NCBI GenBank assembly: GCA_001972305.1
Contig: BDDD01000880.1
Span: 141,351-205,350, forward strand
Length of the DNA stretch: 64,000 nt
From: Cephalotus follicularis
Lineage: Eukaryota > Streptophyta > Magnoliopsida > Oxalidales > Cephalotaceae
Direction: 5' to 3'
This document shows positions 20,130-32,792 of the stretch, one piece after another (position 1 is the first letter of the stretch; the number at the start of each line of letters is the position of its first letter). The notes under the pieces were generated by a model, which saw nothing but the letters and a program-made list of their open reading frames with translations, had not been told where the DNA came from and did not search any database. The translations under genes and the position numbers were made by a program.

Positions 20130-21005
20130 GTCATAAAAGTAGTTCGAGACCTAAATTACATGCATGTCATATGATGTACGCACAGATGATGCAGTACAGT
20201 AAAATACCGGTTTATATATATATGAAAAAATATATATGTTTAACAGTACAGTAAAATATTAGTAAGGACATATATATGAAAATATATGTATGCAACAACA
20301 ATACAGTAGTAACCCAGCCAGGGCTACATCACAGGCATAGTAATGTCCGAGAAGGACCAACAGGCAGTACAGTAAGTCCACAAAGGGACCACAAACAGAC
20401 AGTCAGTATGTGTAACGCCGCCAACTCCTGGCCCCATGTTACACTCCCATTTCGGACCCTTCTCCAAGCAACCAAGCGAGGCAACAGTACAGTACAGTGA
20501 GTCACCCAGCCAACTCCTGGACCCTAGGTTAACCCTACCACTAGCCGGCGCTGGCAGCCTCAGCCATGCAACCAGTGGCTCAAGAACAACCACATAGAAA
20601 TTCACAGACCAAACAGTGAATCAAACAGTAAACAGTCCAGTGGCGATCGTTTAGATCGACAACAGGCAGTTCATATTCAAATATTTCTGGAAGTAATATA
20701 TATTTGAAATATGTAATTTCAGTAGTAGAAATACCTTTGAACAAATCAGTAGTGTAAATCGTTTACTAGTTGATTCGAAAATAGGTTATTAACCAATACA
20801 TATTTTCATACTCAAAATAGCACATTCCGAGTTCACATATGCATTTCTAAACATCACAACTTTAGAAATCATAAACGATTTACAAACAGTAACCAAACAG
20901 GCAGTAAACAGTGCATATGCAATGCATACAAATGCTCTAATGCATCCTAAGCAAAATCGGGATCGTCGGGTATCAAAACCGTAAATCTGTCCAAACAGGA
21001 CTCTA

Positions 21006-22075
21006 AAGCGTCGGCGTTTATTCCTTAGGCGTCGACGCTTATGTCCCTTAAGCGTCGACGTTCAGTTTCATAGCATCAGCGCTTTCAGTGTCTGGGCGTC
21101 GACATCTCCTCCCTTAGACGTCGACGTTTTAACGCATTTCAACATATAAAACACAGTTCACAGTATTAAGCGTCGGCGCTTACCCAAGGCGTCGGCGGTT
21201 TCGTGCAGGGGTCGTCTTCTACCTCACGACATGGGAAAACAGTGACATTTCCATGCCCATAACATGCATTCCAACATGTATAAAGCCCAGAAAACTGGCA
21301 TGCAATATCAGATCACACATCCAGTGTAGCATAGCAACATTTCATTAACTCAAAAATAGTCCAACAAGCCATGCAATCTATGCAAAACGTCACCGAACAA
21401 ACATCAATTATTGGATCCAGAAAATACAGTTATGGCTTCCCCTACCTCTGGCCTCAAGTTAGAAGCCGAAAGTCCACCTCTTTTAGTATCCAATCAGTCA
21501 CTTTGAGTCCCCAGGTACGGCTTGAAGGTTCCATGGTTCATCCTAGCAGTTGGTGTGCAAGCTCCCCGCTACCTTTGCTCAACAATGGTGGTTGAGCTTC
21601 CTCTCTCAAGTTCTCCTGCTCTCTTTTGTCACTCGCAGTGTCACTGACCCTCTAGCTTTCTGTAACAGATGAGAGGGGTGAGAGGAGTCAACTTTTTATG
21701 CAGATTTCGTTGTGTCTTCTCTGCATGTTCTCCTAACTTCTTTTCCTCTCTCAAACTGGAAGCCTGGAGCAACAGGTGCCCAAACCTCCCCTTTCACAGG
21801 CCATGCACTCAGAGGTTGTCCCTCTGTCCCATGCCCTTTTGTTGCAGGTAATTCTGGCATTAAGGGCATGCATGCCACGTTCTTAAAGCGCTTGCTACGA
21901 TGCTTGAAAAGTGTCACGAAATCACCTCCCTGCGAGACGTCCATCTGCTGTTATGTATATCCAGAACATGCCGCAAAGCATCAACGTTTACATGTAGGCG
22001 TCGGCGCTTATGTGTTTGAATTTAAGCGTGCGATTCAACGGCTTAAGCGTCGACGCTCTAAATCCAGGCGCCAGC
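21006..22075. repeat. Two clusters of TCGA palindromes in LTR B
   Basis: Cluster near the sense 5' end at about 21976-22075 includes AGCGTCGACGCT (22046-22057), a perfect 12-bp palindrome. The second cluster at about 21006-21200 has some eight variants (gcgtcgacgc, gcgtcggcgt, acgtcgacgt). They lie about 0.2-0.3 and 1.07-1.27 kb from the LTR start. Confidence 0.85.
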
Positions 22076-22229
22076 GCTTTAACCTCAAAACTGTGCCATT
22101 TTTTATTTAATCTTACTCTCTTAACATTTCTCTAACAATTGAACTCCAAATTCAACATCATCAGAGATTGGGAAAACATCATCGAATTCGAAAAATCCAT
22201 CTTTTATTAATTCCACAATAAAAGTACAT

Positions 22230-25200
22230 TTACATTGTGAAATTACAACACATGAAAATTCCGGGCGTTACACCCACCTCTCCTTCAAAGTAATTTCGTC
22301 CTCGAAATTCAAAACGAGACCAGAACAAGTGCGGGTAGCGTTCTCGGATATCCTCCTCACGCTCCCAGGTTGCTTCATCCGGTCGGTGGAACTGCCATTG
22401 AACCTTGACCATGGAGATGGCTCGGTTCCTCAAAATCTGCGCCTTCCAATCTAGAATCCTTACAGGCAACCCTTCACAAGATGGGTCATCTTGTACCGGA
22501 ACAGCATCATAATTTAGGACATGTGACGGGTCCAGGATATATCTCCTTAGCATAGATACATGAAAGACGTCGTGCACGTTTGACAGTGCAGGAGGTAAGG
22601 CAATCTGGTAGGCTACCTCCCCAACTCTCTCCAAAATCTCAAAAGGACCAATGTAGCAAGGAGCTAATTTGCCATTTTCCCCAAACCTTTGCATGCCCTT
22701 CCATGGTGAGACCTTTAAGAACACATGATCGCCCACACTGAAGGTCAAAGGCCTCCTCTTGACACTGTTCGCATAGCTCTTCTGCCGGCTCTGAGCAGCA
22801 AGCATCTTCTTTTTGATCGTCCTGATCTTTTACAAGGTTTCCTCCACTAATTCAGTCCTGAGTAAAGGTCGTTCCCCGACCTCATCCCAACATACAGGAG
22901 ATCTGCACTTCCTCCCATACAGTGCTTCAAACGGTGCCATGCCGATACTGGAATGATAGCTGTTATTATAAGAGAACTCTATCAAAGGAATGTGATCCTC
23001 CCAGGTACCAGCAAAATCAATAATGCAAGCCCGTAGCATATCCTCCAAGATCTGGATGGTACGCTCAGACTGCCCATCGGTCTGAGGGAGCTTCGTCTCG
23101 AAAGCTGTATGAAATCTCTTCCAGGAGTTGGAAGTGAAGATGGCATCTCTATCACATACGATGCTGACTGGAACACCGTATAGCCCCACTATCTCCTTCA
23201 CATACAAATGAGCTAGCTTGCTCACAGAATTGGTAACGTGTGTAGGCAGAAAGTGTGCTGATTTGGCGAGTGTATCCACGACAACCCACACGGCATTGTG
23301 ACGGTTCCAAGAAAGAGGAAAACCCGAAACAAAATCCATCGTAACATGTTCCCACTTCCACTCTAGAATTGGTAAAGATTGTAGCAAACCTGCCGGTCAC
23401 TGGTGCTCAGCCTTAACTGTCTGGAAAGTCAAACACCTTGTCACATACTCGGCGATCTCTCGTTTCATGCCAGGCCACCAGTAATTCTTCTTCATATCTG
23501 AATACATTTTAGTGCTACCAGGGAGAATGCTGTACAGAGATTTATGAGCCCCACGAAGAAACTCATTCTTCAACCCTGGTTGATTCGGAAGACACACGCG
23601 CCCCCAAAATCTTAGAATACCATTAGTATGTACTCGAAAATCGGATTCCGAGTCCAGGTTCTCCCGAATTTGTTGCAATTCAGGATCGTGTGGTTGTGCA
23701 TCCCTAATGTGATCCAGTAACACAGGCTGTACTCGCATGTCGGCCACAAAGATCCCGGTGACTGATTGAACGGAGACCATTCTCGGAAGTCTTCTAACAT
23801 CTTCCATTGCGACACCATCGCACTGGCAACCATAGCCTTGTGGCTCAAGGCATTAGCGACTACATTCGCTTTCCCCAGGTGGTACTGAGCACTGCAATCA
23901 TAATCATTAAAGAATTCTACCCACCTGCGCTGTCTCATGTTCAGTGTGTCCTGACAAAACAGGTACCTCAAACTCTTTTGATCGGTGAAGATCTCAAACT
24001 GCGCCCCATAAAGATAGTGCCTCCACTTCTGAAGGGCGAAGATAATAGCAGCAAGTTCGAGGTCATGAGTCGGGTAGTTTTCTTCATACGGTTTTAGCTT
24101 CCTTGAGGCATATGCAAACACTCTGCCTCGCTACATCAATACATAGCCCAAACCCTTACTTGATGCATCACTGAAGACCGCAAAGCCCTCATTACCATCA
24201 GGTAATGCCAAGACAGGAGCGGAAACTAACCGATCCTTTAGTTCATGAAAGCTAGCTTCACAGTCTTCATCCCAGACAAAAGGGGTCTTTTTCTGGGTCA
24301 GTCTAGTCAAGGGCTCGGCTATCCTTGAAAAGTTCTGGATGAACCTCCTGTAATACCCCGCCAATCCAAGGAAACTACGCACCTCCGTCACGTTTTTCAG
24401 TTGTGGCCAGTCTTGCACCACTTCAGTCTTTGACGGATCCACCGTCAAGCCTTCCTTAGATACGATGTGACCGAGAAAGATCACATGATCAAGACAGAAC
24501 TCACACTTGCCAAACTTGGTGTACAACTGATGTTCTCTGAGAACTTGCAATACTAGCCTCAGATGATGAGCGTGCTCCTCCCCACTCCTTGAATATACCA
24601 GTATGTCATCAATAAATACCACAACAAACTGGTCCAGGTATGGTCAGAATACGTCATTCATCAATGACATAAAAGCTATCGGTGCATTGGTAACACCAAA
24701 CGGCATCACCAAGAACTCGTAATGACCATACCGCGTCCGGAAGGCGGTCTTCTCAATGTCTCCTTCGCTTACTCTTAGTTGGTGATAACCTGACCTCAAG
24801 TCGCGTTTGGAAAACACCCTTGATCCTTGCAACTGGTCAAACAATTCCTCGATGTGGGGTAAAGGATACTTGTTCTTCATAGTTGCCTTGTTCAACATTC
24901 TGTAGTCGATGCAGAGCCTCCTCGACCCATCCTACTTCTTGACAAATAGTACAGGCGCACCCCATGGAGAAACACTAGGTCGAATAAAACCCTAATCGAT
25001 CAGATATTGGAATTGCAATTTCAGTTCCCTCAATTCTGTAGGGGCGATTCTATATGGTGCTTTAGAAATAGGAGTTGTACCTGGTATAAGATCGATAACA
25101 AACTCCATATTTCTCTTCGGTGGCAAAGATCCCAAGTCATCAGGAAATACATCTGGAAATTCGCATACAACTGGAATTTCCTCCAAGCTCAAGCCTTTCT

Positions 25201-25624
25201 CTTTCCTTCGATCAATCACATAGGCCAGATATCCCTCACATCCCTTCTCTAGGTATCTCGATGCTCGAATAAAGGATATGATCGGTGTCGAGAACCCTTT
25301 GTCTCCCTTGAACTGAAAAGTCCTTCCATCGGGCAGACAAAAATCCACAGTTTTATTGTAACAATCCATACGAGCACGGTGTGCTGATAGCCAATCCATC
25401 CCCAATATAACATCGAAGTCACGGATAGGCAGCACTATCAAATCCACATACAAAGGAATGCCTGCCATAGACATCTCACAACCTCTACATACCGAGTCAA
25501 TGTACATAGAAGTCCCGGTCGGTGTACTCACATTAAGTATGTATGACATGCAGTCAGGGGCGACATCTAAGCAAGATGCAAAACATGCAGATATAAAAGA
25601 ATGCGATGCTCCGGAATCCATCAA
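22230..25624 (-). pseudogene. Gypsy B1 pol: protease, reverse transcriptase, RNase H, integrase, C-terminal domain
   Basis: Pieces along the sense strand. 24992-25624: protease [12 protein letters not shown] and reverse transcriptase N-terminus. 24644-24898: [13 protein letters not shown] (catalytic Asp kept, usual Leu before it changed to Arg). 24131-24622: [13 protein letters not shown]. 23612-24121: RNase H with [10 protein letters not shown]. 23397-23807: integrase zinc region. 22830-23387: integrase core with [17 protein letters not shown] and GQSERT; the stretch before PQTDGQ is about eight residues short (KLPQTDGQ). 22230-22805: FHVSMLRRY and ATWEREEDIRERYPHLF. A stop between DVF and PYLDQ looks like CGA to TGA. 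The usual stop after PHLF is TGG here, so the frame runs on into the LTR. Confidence 0.9.
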
Positions 25625-26865
25625 TACTCTAGCAGAAAAACCATATATGTATAGAGTACCTCCAACAATAGAAGTCGCTGTGGAACCTCTGTCTGAGCAA
25701 GTACAAAAAATCTACCTTTTGCGATGCTCTTGCCGGTGTCCTTCCTCTGTGACGGTCCCACCGGCGTACCACTACTACTCCCCGGCCCAGTAGGCGCTGT
25801 AGCAGAACTCTTCGGACAGTCCTTCACCGAGTGACCAGGTGCCCCGCACCTCAGGCACCAACCATTGAACCTCCAGCAATCTTTCTATTGGTGGCCTGTA
25901 CGACCACAATAATACCAACCTCCGGATCTAGCATTACTCCCCTGGCTGGGACTACCCTGTGAAGCTGTCTGCTGAGACTTGTTCTTAGACGACTTCGTCA
26001 GAGAACCACCATCTTGCCATTTCAACAATGCCGATATGGATTGTGTAGGACTTTGTTTACTCTACTGTACACGAGCTCTCTCAGCCTGGTCTTTACTGGA
26101 TATCGTCTCCAACAGTCTTCCTTTCTGAGCGACCTCCACAAAAGTCCCCAGCTCCATAGCTCTAATTCTTGATCGAAGATCCGGTCGCAGACCTTTCAGG
26201 AATCTCTGAATCTTCTTCTCTTCATCAGCTACCAGATAAGGTGAATGTCTGGCTAGCTCCATGAATCTTGCTTGATACTCAGCCACAGTCATCTCTCCCT
26301 GTCGCAACTCCAAGAGCTCTGTCTCTCGCCGCTCTTGCTCAATACGCGGAACATAAGTCTCCAAGAACTCCGTCTGGAATCTGTCCCAAGTGCTGTCCAG
26401 TCTCTGTGATTCCCATTTTGCTTTGACCATTTCCCACCAATGAGTGGGCTCACCCCATAGGCGGTACACTGCAAACTTCAGCTTTTGAGTGTCAATACAG
26501 TCCATCACTTCAAAGATTTTCTCCAGGTCCTGCAGCCATCTCTCAGCAATAGTAGCATCAAGTTCCCATCGGAAGCTGGGTGGATTCAGCCTCATGAACT
26601 ATTCGATGTCCATCCCAAACTGGTTATTATCCTATCCCGGGCAGTGGTCGGGAGCTCTATGTTGCGGTCGAGCTTGCGCGTAGTACTGGTGCATCTCCTC
26701 TGCATTAGCCCTATTAAAGGCCATCTGTTGCTAAAAATAGTCCGCAATTCAGGCCATCAGATCTCTGTCATCTTGGGGAACATTCATTCCTTGCGGAACG
26801 TTCGCTTCCTCAAGGGCATTAGCTCCAATAGCTCTAGCCGTAGCACGTGTTCTCCTTCGGTCCAT
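25621..26865 (-). pseudogene. Gypsy B1 Gag with zinc knuckles
   Basis: Start MDRRRTRATARA at 26865, about 100 bp inside the primer-binding site. Main open piece 26062-26595 (177 aa) is the retrotransposon Gag domain: FRWELDATIAERWLQDLEKIFEVMDC, VYRLWGEPTHWWE, VPRIEQERRETELLELRQGEMTVAEYQ, HSPYLVADEEKKIQRFLKGLRP. Further down come two knuckles, YYCGRTGHQ (first Cys and one position lost) and [14 protein letters not shown] (intact). Stops fall in the N-terminal 90 codons and after ERARVQ. Gag packages the element RNA. Confidence 0.88.
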
Positions 26866-26961
26866 TGGTTCCTATAAGAAGGATGATAGTTAATCACGAC
26901 TTTAGGAAAACAATTCATTAATTGCCAAGGAAAGTATCCTAGCTAAGCATATATGGAATAT

Positions 26962-26973
26962 GTTCTGATACCA
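26962..26973 (-). promoter_or_regulatory. Primer-binding site of element B1
   Basis: The minus strand reads TGGTATCAGAAC, one mismatch from TGGTATCAGAGC (complement of the initiator tRNA-Met 3' end), 4 nt from the LTR end at 26978. Confidence 0.88.
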
Positions 26974-26977
26974 CTCC

Positions 26978-29543
26978 TGTCACACCCCGTTTTCGAGAAG
27001 ACAACATTAAAGCGGTAAAGGCAATTAACACATAAATGCAGCTTATGCGAATACCATAAAATGTAAACTTATAAACGAAAAGTCAATGGCGGAAGCATAA
27101 GAATTCATAAGCTGTAAACATGTAATGTACATCCCATACTGCACGCTACCCAATACAAGACCGTCATTGTTAATCGCCCACAAACGAAGCGTGATCACAG
27201 TACAATATTAAGTCCCATCGTTAAACAAACCATAATACAGTACAATAGTCCTTAAATAAAACTTAGTTTATTACAAAACATGAGAAAGGTAAAACCAATA
27301 ACAAAACAACATAACATCTTGTTCTTCACCCATGCTAGTCCAATCGGTACACTGCATCAATCTGTAAAGTAGGGGGTTAGCCTTTGTCCTCACTCGGCCA
27401 AGTCATAAAAGTAGTTCGAGACCAAAATTACATGCATGTCATGTAATATATGCACAGATGATGCAGTACAGTAAAATACCGATTTATATATATATGAAAA
27501 TATATATATGTTTAAAAGTACAGTAAAATATCAGTAAGGACATATATATGAAAATATATGTATGCAACAACAGTACAGTAGTAACCCGGCCAGGGCTATA
27601 TCACAGGCACAGTAATGTCCGAGAATGACCAACAGGCAGTACAGTAAGTCCACAAAGGGACCACAAACAGGTAGTCAGTATGTGTAATGCCGCCAACTCC
27701 TGGAACCACGTTACACTCCCACTTCAGTCCCTTCTTCGGGCAACCAAGCGAGGCAACAGTACAGTACAGTGAGTCACCCAGTCAACTCCTGGCCCCTAGG
27801 TCAACCCTACCACTGGTCGACGCTGGCAGCCTTCACCATGCAACCAGTGGCTCAAGCACAACCACATAGAAATTCACAGAGCAAACAGTGAATCAAACAG
27901 TAAACAGTACAGTGGTGATAGTTTAGATCGACAACAGGCAGTTCATTTTCAAATATTTTTGGAAGTAATAAATATTAGAAATATGTAATTTCAGTAGTAG
28001 AAATACCTTTGAACAAATCAGTAGTGTAAATCGTTTACCAGTTTCTTCAAAAATACGTTATTAACCAATACATAATTTCGTACTCAATATAGCACATTCC
28101 GAGTTCACATATGCATTTCTAAACATCACAACTTTAGAAATCATAAACGATTTACAAACAGTAACCAAACAGGCAGTAAACAGTGTATATGCAATACATA
28201 CAAATGCTCTAATGCATCCTAAACGAAATTGGGAACGTCGGGTATCAAAATCGTAAATCTGTCCAAACAGGACTCTAAAGCGTCGGCGTTTATTCCTTAG
28301 GCGTCGACGCTTATGTCCCTTAAGTGTCGACGTTCAGTTTCATAGCGTCAGCGCTTTCAGTGCCTGGGCGTCGATATCTCCTCCCTTAGACGTCAACGTT
28401 TTAACGCATTTCAACATATAAAACGCAGTTCACAGTATTAAGCGTTGACGCTTACCCAAGGCGTCGGCAGTTTCGTGCAGGGGTTGTCTTCTACCCCACG
28501 ACGTGGGCAAACAGTGACATTTCCATGCCCATAACATGCATTCCAACATGTATAAAGCCCAGAAAACTGGCATGCAATATCACATCACACATCCAGTATA
28601 GCATAGCAACATTTCATTAACTCAAAAATAGTCCAACAAGCCATGCAATCAATACAAAACATCACTGAACAAACATAAATTATTGGATCCAGAAAATACA
28701 GTTATGGTTCCCCTACCTCTGGCCTCAAGTTAGAAGCTGAAAGTCCACATCTTTTAGTATCCAATCAGTCACTTTGAGTCCCCAGGTATGGCTTGAAGGC
28801 TCCCTAGTTCGTCCCAGCAGTTGGTGTGCAAGCTCCCAGCTCCCTTTGCTCAACAATGGTGGTTGAGCTTCCTCTCTCAAGTTCTCCTGCTCTCTTTTGT
28901 CACTCATAGTGTCACTGACCCTCTAGCTTTCTGTAACAGATGAGAGGGGTGAGAGGAGTCAACTTTTTATGCAGATTTCGTTGTGTCTTCTCAGCATGTT
29001 CTCCTAACTTCTTTTCCTCTCTCAAACTGGCAGCTTGGTGCAACAGGTGCCCAAACCTCCCCTTTCACAGGCCATGCACTCAGAGGTTGTCCCTCTGTGC
29101 CATGCCCTTTTGTTGCAGGTAATTCTGGCATTAAGGGCATGCATGCCACATTCTTAAAGCGCCTGCTATGATGCTTGAAAAGTGTCACGAAATCACCTCC
29201 CTGCGACACGTCCATCTACTGTTATGTATATGCAGAACACGCCGCAAAGCATCGACGTTTACATGCAGGCGTCAACGCTGATGTGTTTGAATTTAAGTGC
29301 GCGATTCAATGGCTTAAGCGTCGACGCTCTAAATCTAGGCGTCAGCGCTTTAACCTCAAAACTGTGCCGTTTTCGATTTAATCTTACTCTCTTAACATTT
29401 CTCCAACAATTGAACTCCAAATTCAACATCATCAGAGTTTGGAAAAACATCATCAAATTCAAAAAATCCATCTTTTATTAATTCCACAATAAAAGTACAT
29501 TTACATTGTAAAATTACAACACATGAAAATTCTGGGCGTTACG
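26978..29543 (-). repeat. LTR B shared by B1 (5') and B3 (3')
   Basis: 2566 bp, very similar to 19706-22272. On its left is the B1 primer-binding site. On its right ('gcgttacgcccacccctcc') is a polypurine tract and pol 3' end rather than flanking DNA, so it serves two interiors. The second half (from 28525) lies inside the tandem duplication. Confidence 0.88.
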
Positions 29544-31297
29544 CCCACCCCTCCTTCAAAGGAATATTGTCCTCAAAATTCAAAACAGGACTAGAACAAG
29601 TGCGGGTAGCGTTCTCGAATATCCTCCTCACGCTCCCAAGTAGCTTCATCTAGTCGGTGGAACTGCCATTGAACCTTGACCATGAAGATGGCTCGGTTCC
29701 TCAAAATATGCGTCTTCCAACCTAGAATCCGTACAGGCAACTCTTCACAAGATAGGTCATATTGTACCAGAACAGCATCATAATTCAGGACATTTGACGG
29801 GTCCAAGATATATCTCCTTAGCATGGATACATGAAAGACGTCGTGCACGCTTGACAGTGCAGGAGGTAAGGCAAGCTGGTAGGCTACCTCCCCAACTCTG
29901 TCCAAAATCTAATGCCCATAACATGCATTCCAACATGTATAAAGCCCAGAAAACTGGCATGCAATATCACATCACACATCCAGTATAGCATAGCAACATT
30001 TCATTAACTCAAAAATAGTCCAACAAGCCATGCAATCAATACAAAACATCACTGAACAAACATAAATTATTGGATCCAGAAAATACAGTTATGGTTCCCC
30101 TACCTCTGGCCTCAAGTTAGAAGCTGAAAGTCCACATCTTTTAGTATCCAATCAGTCACTTTGAGTCCCCAGGTATGGCTTGAAGGCTCCCTAGTTCGTC
30201 CCAGCAGTTGGTGTGCAAGCTCCCAGCTCCCTTTGCTCAACAATGGTGGTTGAGCTTCCTCTCTCAAGTTCTCCTGCTCTCTTTTGTCACTCATAGTGTC
30301 ACTGACCCTCTAGCTTTCTGTAACAGATGAGAGGGGTGAGAGGAGTCAACTTTTTATGCAGATTTCGTTGTGTCTTCTCAGCATGTTCTCCTAACTTCTT
30401 TTCCTCTCTCAAACTGGCAGCTTGGTGCAACAGGTGCCCAAACCTCCCCTTTCACAGGCCATGCACTCAGAGGTTGTCCCTCTGTGCCATGCCCTTTTGT
30501 TGCAGGTAATTCTGGCATTAAGGGCATGCATGCCACATTCTTAAAGCGCCTGCTATGATGCTTGAAAAGTGTCACGAAATCACCTCCCTGCGACACGTCC
30601 ATCTACTGTTATGTATATGCAGAACACGCCGCAAAGCATCGACGTTTACATGCAGGCGTCAACGCTGATGTGTTTGAATTTAAGTGCGCGATTCAATGGC
30701 TTAAGCGTCGACGCTCTAAATCTAGGCGTCAGCGCTTTAACCTCAAAACTGTGCCGTTTTCGATTTAATCTTACTCTCTTAACATTTCTCCAACAATTGA
30801 ACTCCAAATTCAACATCATCAGAGTTTGGAAAAACATCATCAAATTCAAAAAATCCATCTTTTATTAATTCCACAATAAAAGTACATTTACATTGTAAAA
30901 TTACAACACATGAAAATTCTGGGCGTTACGCCCACCCCTCCTTCAAAGGAATATTGTCCTCAAAATTCAAAACAGGACTAGAACAAGTGCGGGTAGCGTT
31001 CTCGAATATCCTCCTCACGCTCCCAAGTAGCTTCATCTAGTCGGTGGAACTGCCATTGAACCTTGACCATGAAGATGGCTCGGTTCCTCAAAATATGCGT
31101 CTTCCAACCTAGAATCCGTACAGGCAACTCTTCACAAGATAGGTCATATTGTACCAGAACAGCATCATAATTCAGGACATTTGACGGGTCCAAGATATAT
31201 CTCCTTAGCATGGATACATGAAAGACGTCGTGCACGCTTGACAGTGCAGGAGGTAAGGCAAGCTGGTAGGCTACCTCCCCAACTCTGTCCAAAATCT
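28525..31297. repeat. Direct tandem duplication, 1387-bp period
   Basis: 28525-29910 (last ~1 kb of LTR B plus the pol 3' end) is repeated at 29912-31297 with a single extra base (a, 29911) at the junction. The short reading frames of both copies translate identically and no difference was noticed by eye. The second copy then continues into the rest of pol. Confidence 0.93.
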
Positions 31298-32792
31298 TGA
31301 AAGGCCCAATGTAGCGAGGAGCTAATTTGCCCTTTTTCCCAAACCTTTGCACGCCCTTCCATGGTGAAACCTTTAAGAACGCATGATCACCCACACTGAA
31401 GTTCAAAGGCCTCCTCTTGACACTGTCCGCATAGCTCTTCTGCCAGCTCTGAGCAGCAAGCAGCTTCTTTTTTATCGTCCTGATCTTTTTCGAGGTTTCC
31501 TCCACTAATTCAGTCCTGAGTAAAGGTCGTTCCCCGACCTCATCCCAACATACAGGAGATCTGCACTTCCTCTCATACAGTGCTTCAAACGGTGCCATGC
31601 CGATACTGGTATGATAGTTTTTATTATAAGAGAACTCTATCAAAGGAATGTGATCCTCCCAGGTACCAGCAAAATCAATAATGCAAGCCCGTAGCATATC
31701 CTCCAAGGTCTGGATGGTACGCTCAGACTACCCATCGGTCTGAGGGTGGAAGGCAGTACTCAGGTTTAGCTTCGTCGTGAAAGCTGTCTGAAATCTCTTC
31801 CAGAAGTTGGAAGTGAAGATGGCATCTCTATCACATACGATGCTGACTGGAACACCGTGTAGCCTCACTATCTCCTTCATAGACAAACGAGCTAGCTTGC
31901 TCGCAGAATCGGTAACGTGTGTAGGCAGAAAGTGTGCTGATTTGGTGAGTCTATCCATGACAACCCACACGACGTTGTGATGATTCCGAGTCAAAGGAAA
32001 ACCCGAAACAAAATCCATCGTAACATGTTCCCACTTCCACTCTAGAATTGGTAAAGATTGTAGCAAACCTACCGGTCTCTGGTGCTCAGCCTTAACTGTC
32101 TGGCAAGTTAAACACCTTTCCACATACTCGGAGATCTCTCGTTTCATGCCAGGCCACAAGTAATTCTTCTTCATATCTTGATACATTTTATTGCTACCAG
32201 GGAGAATGCTGTACAGAGATTTATGAGCCCCGCGAAGTAACTCATTCTTCAACCCTGGTTCATTCGGAAGACACACGCGCCCCCGAAATCTTAGAATACC
32301 ATCAGCATGTACTAGAAAATCAGATTCTGTGTCCAGGTTCTCCCGAGTTCGTTGTAATTCAGGATCGTGTGGTTGTGCATCCCTGATGTGATCCAGTAAC
32401 ACAGGTTGTACTCGCATGTCGACCACAAATATCCCCGGTAACTGATTGAACAGAGACCATTCTTGGAAGACTTCTAACATCTTCCATTGCGACACCATCG
32501 CACTGGCAACCATAGCCTTGCGGCTCAAGGCATCAGCGACTACATTCGCTTTCCCCAGGTGGTACTGAGCACTGCAATCATAATCATTAAAGAATTCTAC
32601 CCACCTGCACTGTCTCATGTTCAGTGTGTCCTAACAAAACAGGTACCTCAAACTCTTATGATCGGTGAAGATCTCAAACTGCGCCCCATAAAGATAGTGC
32701 CTCCACTTTTGAAGGGCGAAGATAATATCTGTAAGTTAGAGGTCATGAGTCGGGTAGTTTTCTTCATACGATTTTAGCTTCCTTGAGGCATA
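30931..32792 (-). pseudogene. Gypsy B3 pol, partial (RNase H end to C-terminus)
   Basis: 30978-31706 (242 aa): integrase end and C-terminal domain (SRKIR... region, FSVGDHAFLKV, FHVSMLRRY, ATWEREEDIRERYPHLF, stop). 31728-32618 (296 aa): integrase zinc region ([12 protein letters not shown]), [38 protein letters not shown] stop separates the two at TDG/SERT (31727). RNase H residues continue to about 32792, where the sequence switches to plus-strand element E with a shared 'cata' (32789-32792). A duplicate pol end, with a stop-free 104-aa piece, lies at 29591-29905. Confidence 0.9.

Larger units (their letters stand above)
19706..22272 (-). repeat. LTR B, 3' copy of element B1
   Basis: 2567 bp, sense strand TGTAACGCCC (22272 downwards) to GGGGTGTGACA (19706). 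Non-coding. Contains TCGA-palindrome clusters at 21976-22075 and 21006-21200, a donor-like AGGTAGGGG (21439-21447), a hairpin/acceptor-like segment (20090-20129) and an ACAGT-rich tract (about 20195-20640). A polypurine tract AAGGAGAGGTGGG lies just outside at 22273-22285. Confidence 0.92.

Noticed and set aside
21669-22110. Overlapping ORFs on both strands, recurring at each LTR B (28940, 30327, 51350)
   Set aside because: Same LTR B segment each time; both strands open by composition, no domain.
24131-24622. Possible virus-derived (pararetrovirus) reverse transcriptase
   Set aside because: Integrase, LTRs, primer-binding sites and polypurine tracts identify gypsy retrotransposons; no movement or coat-protein-like sequence seen.
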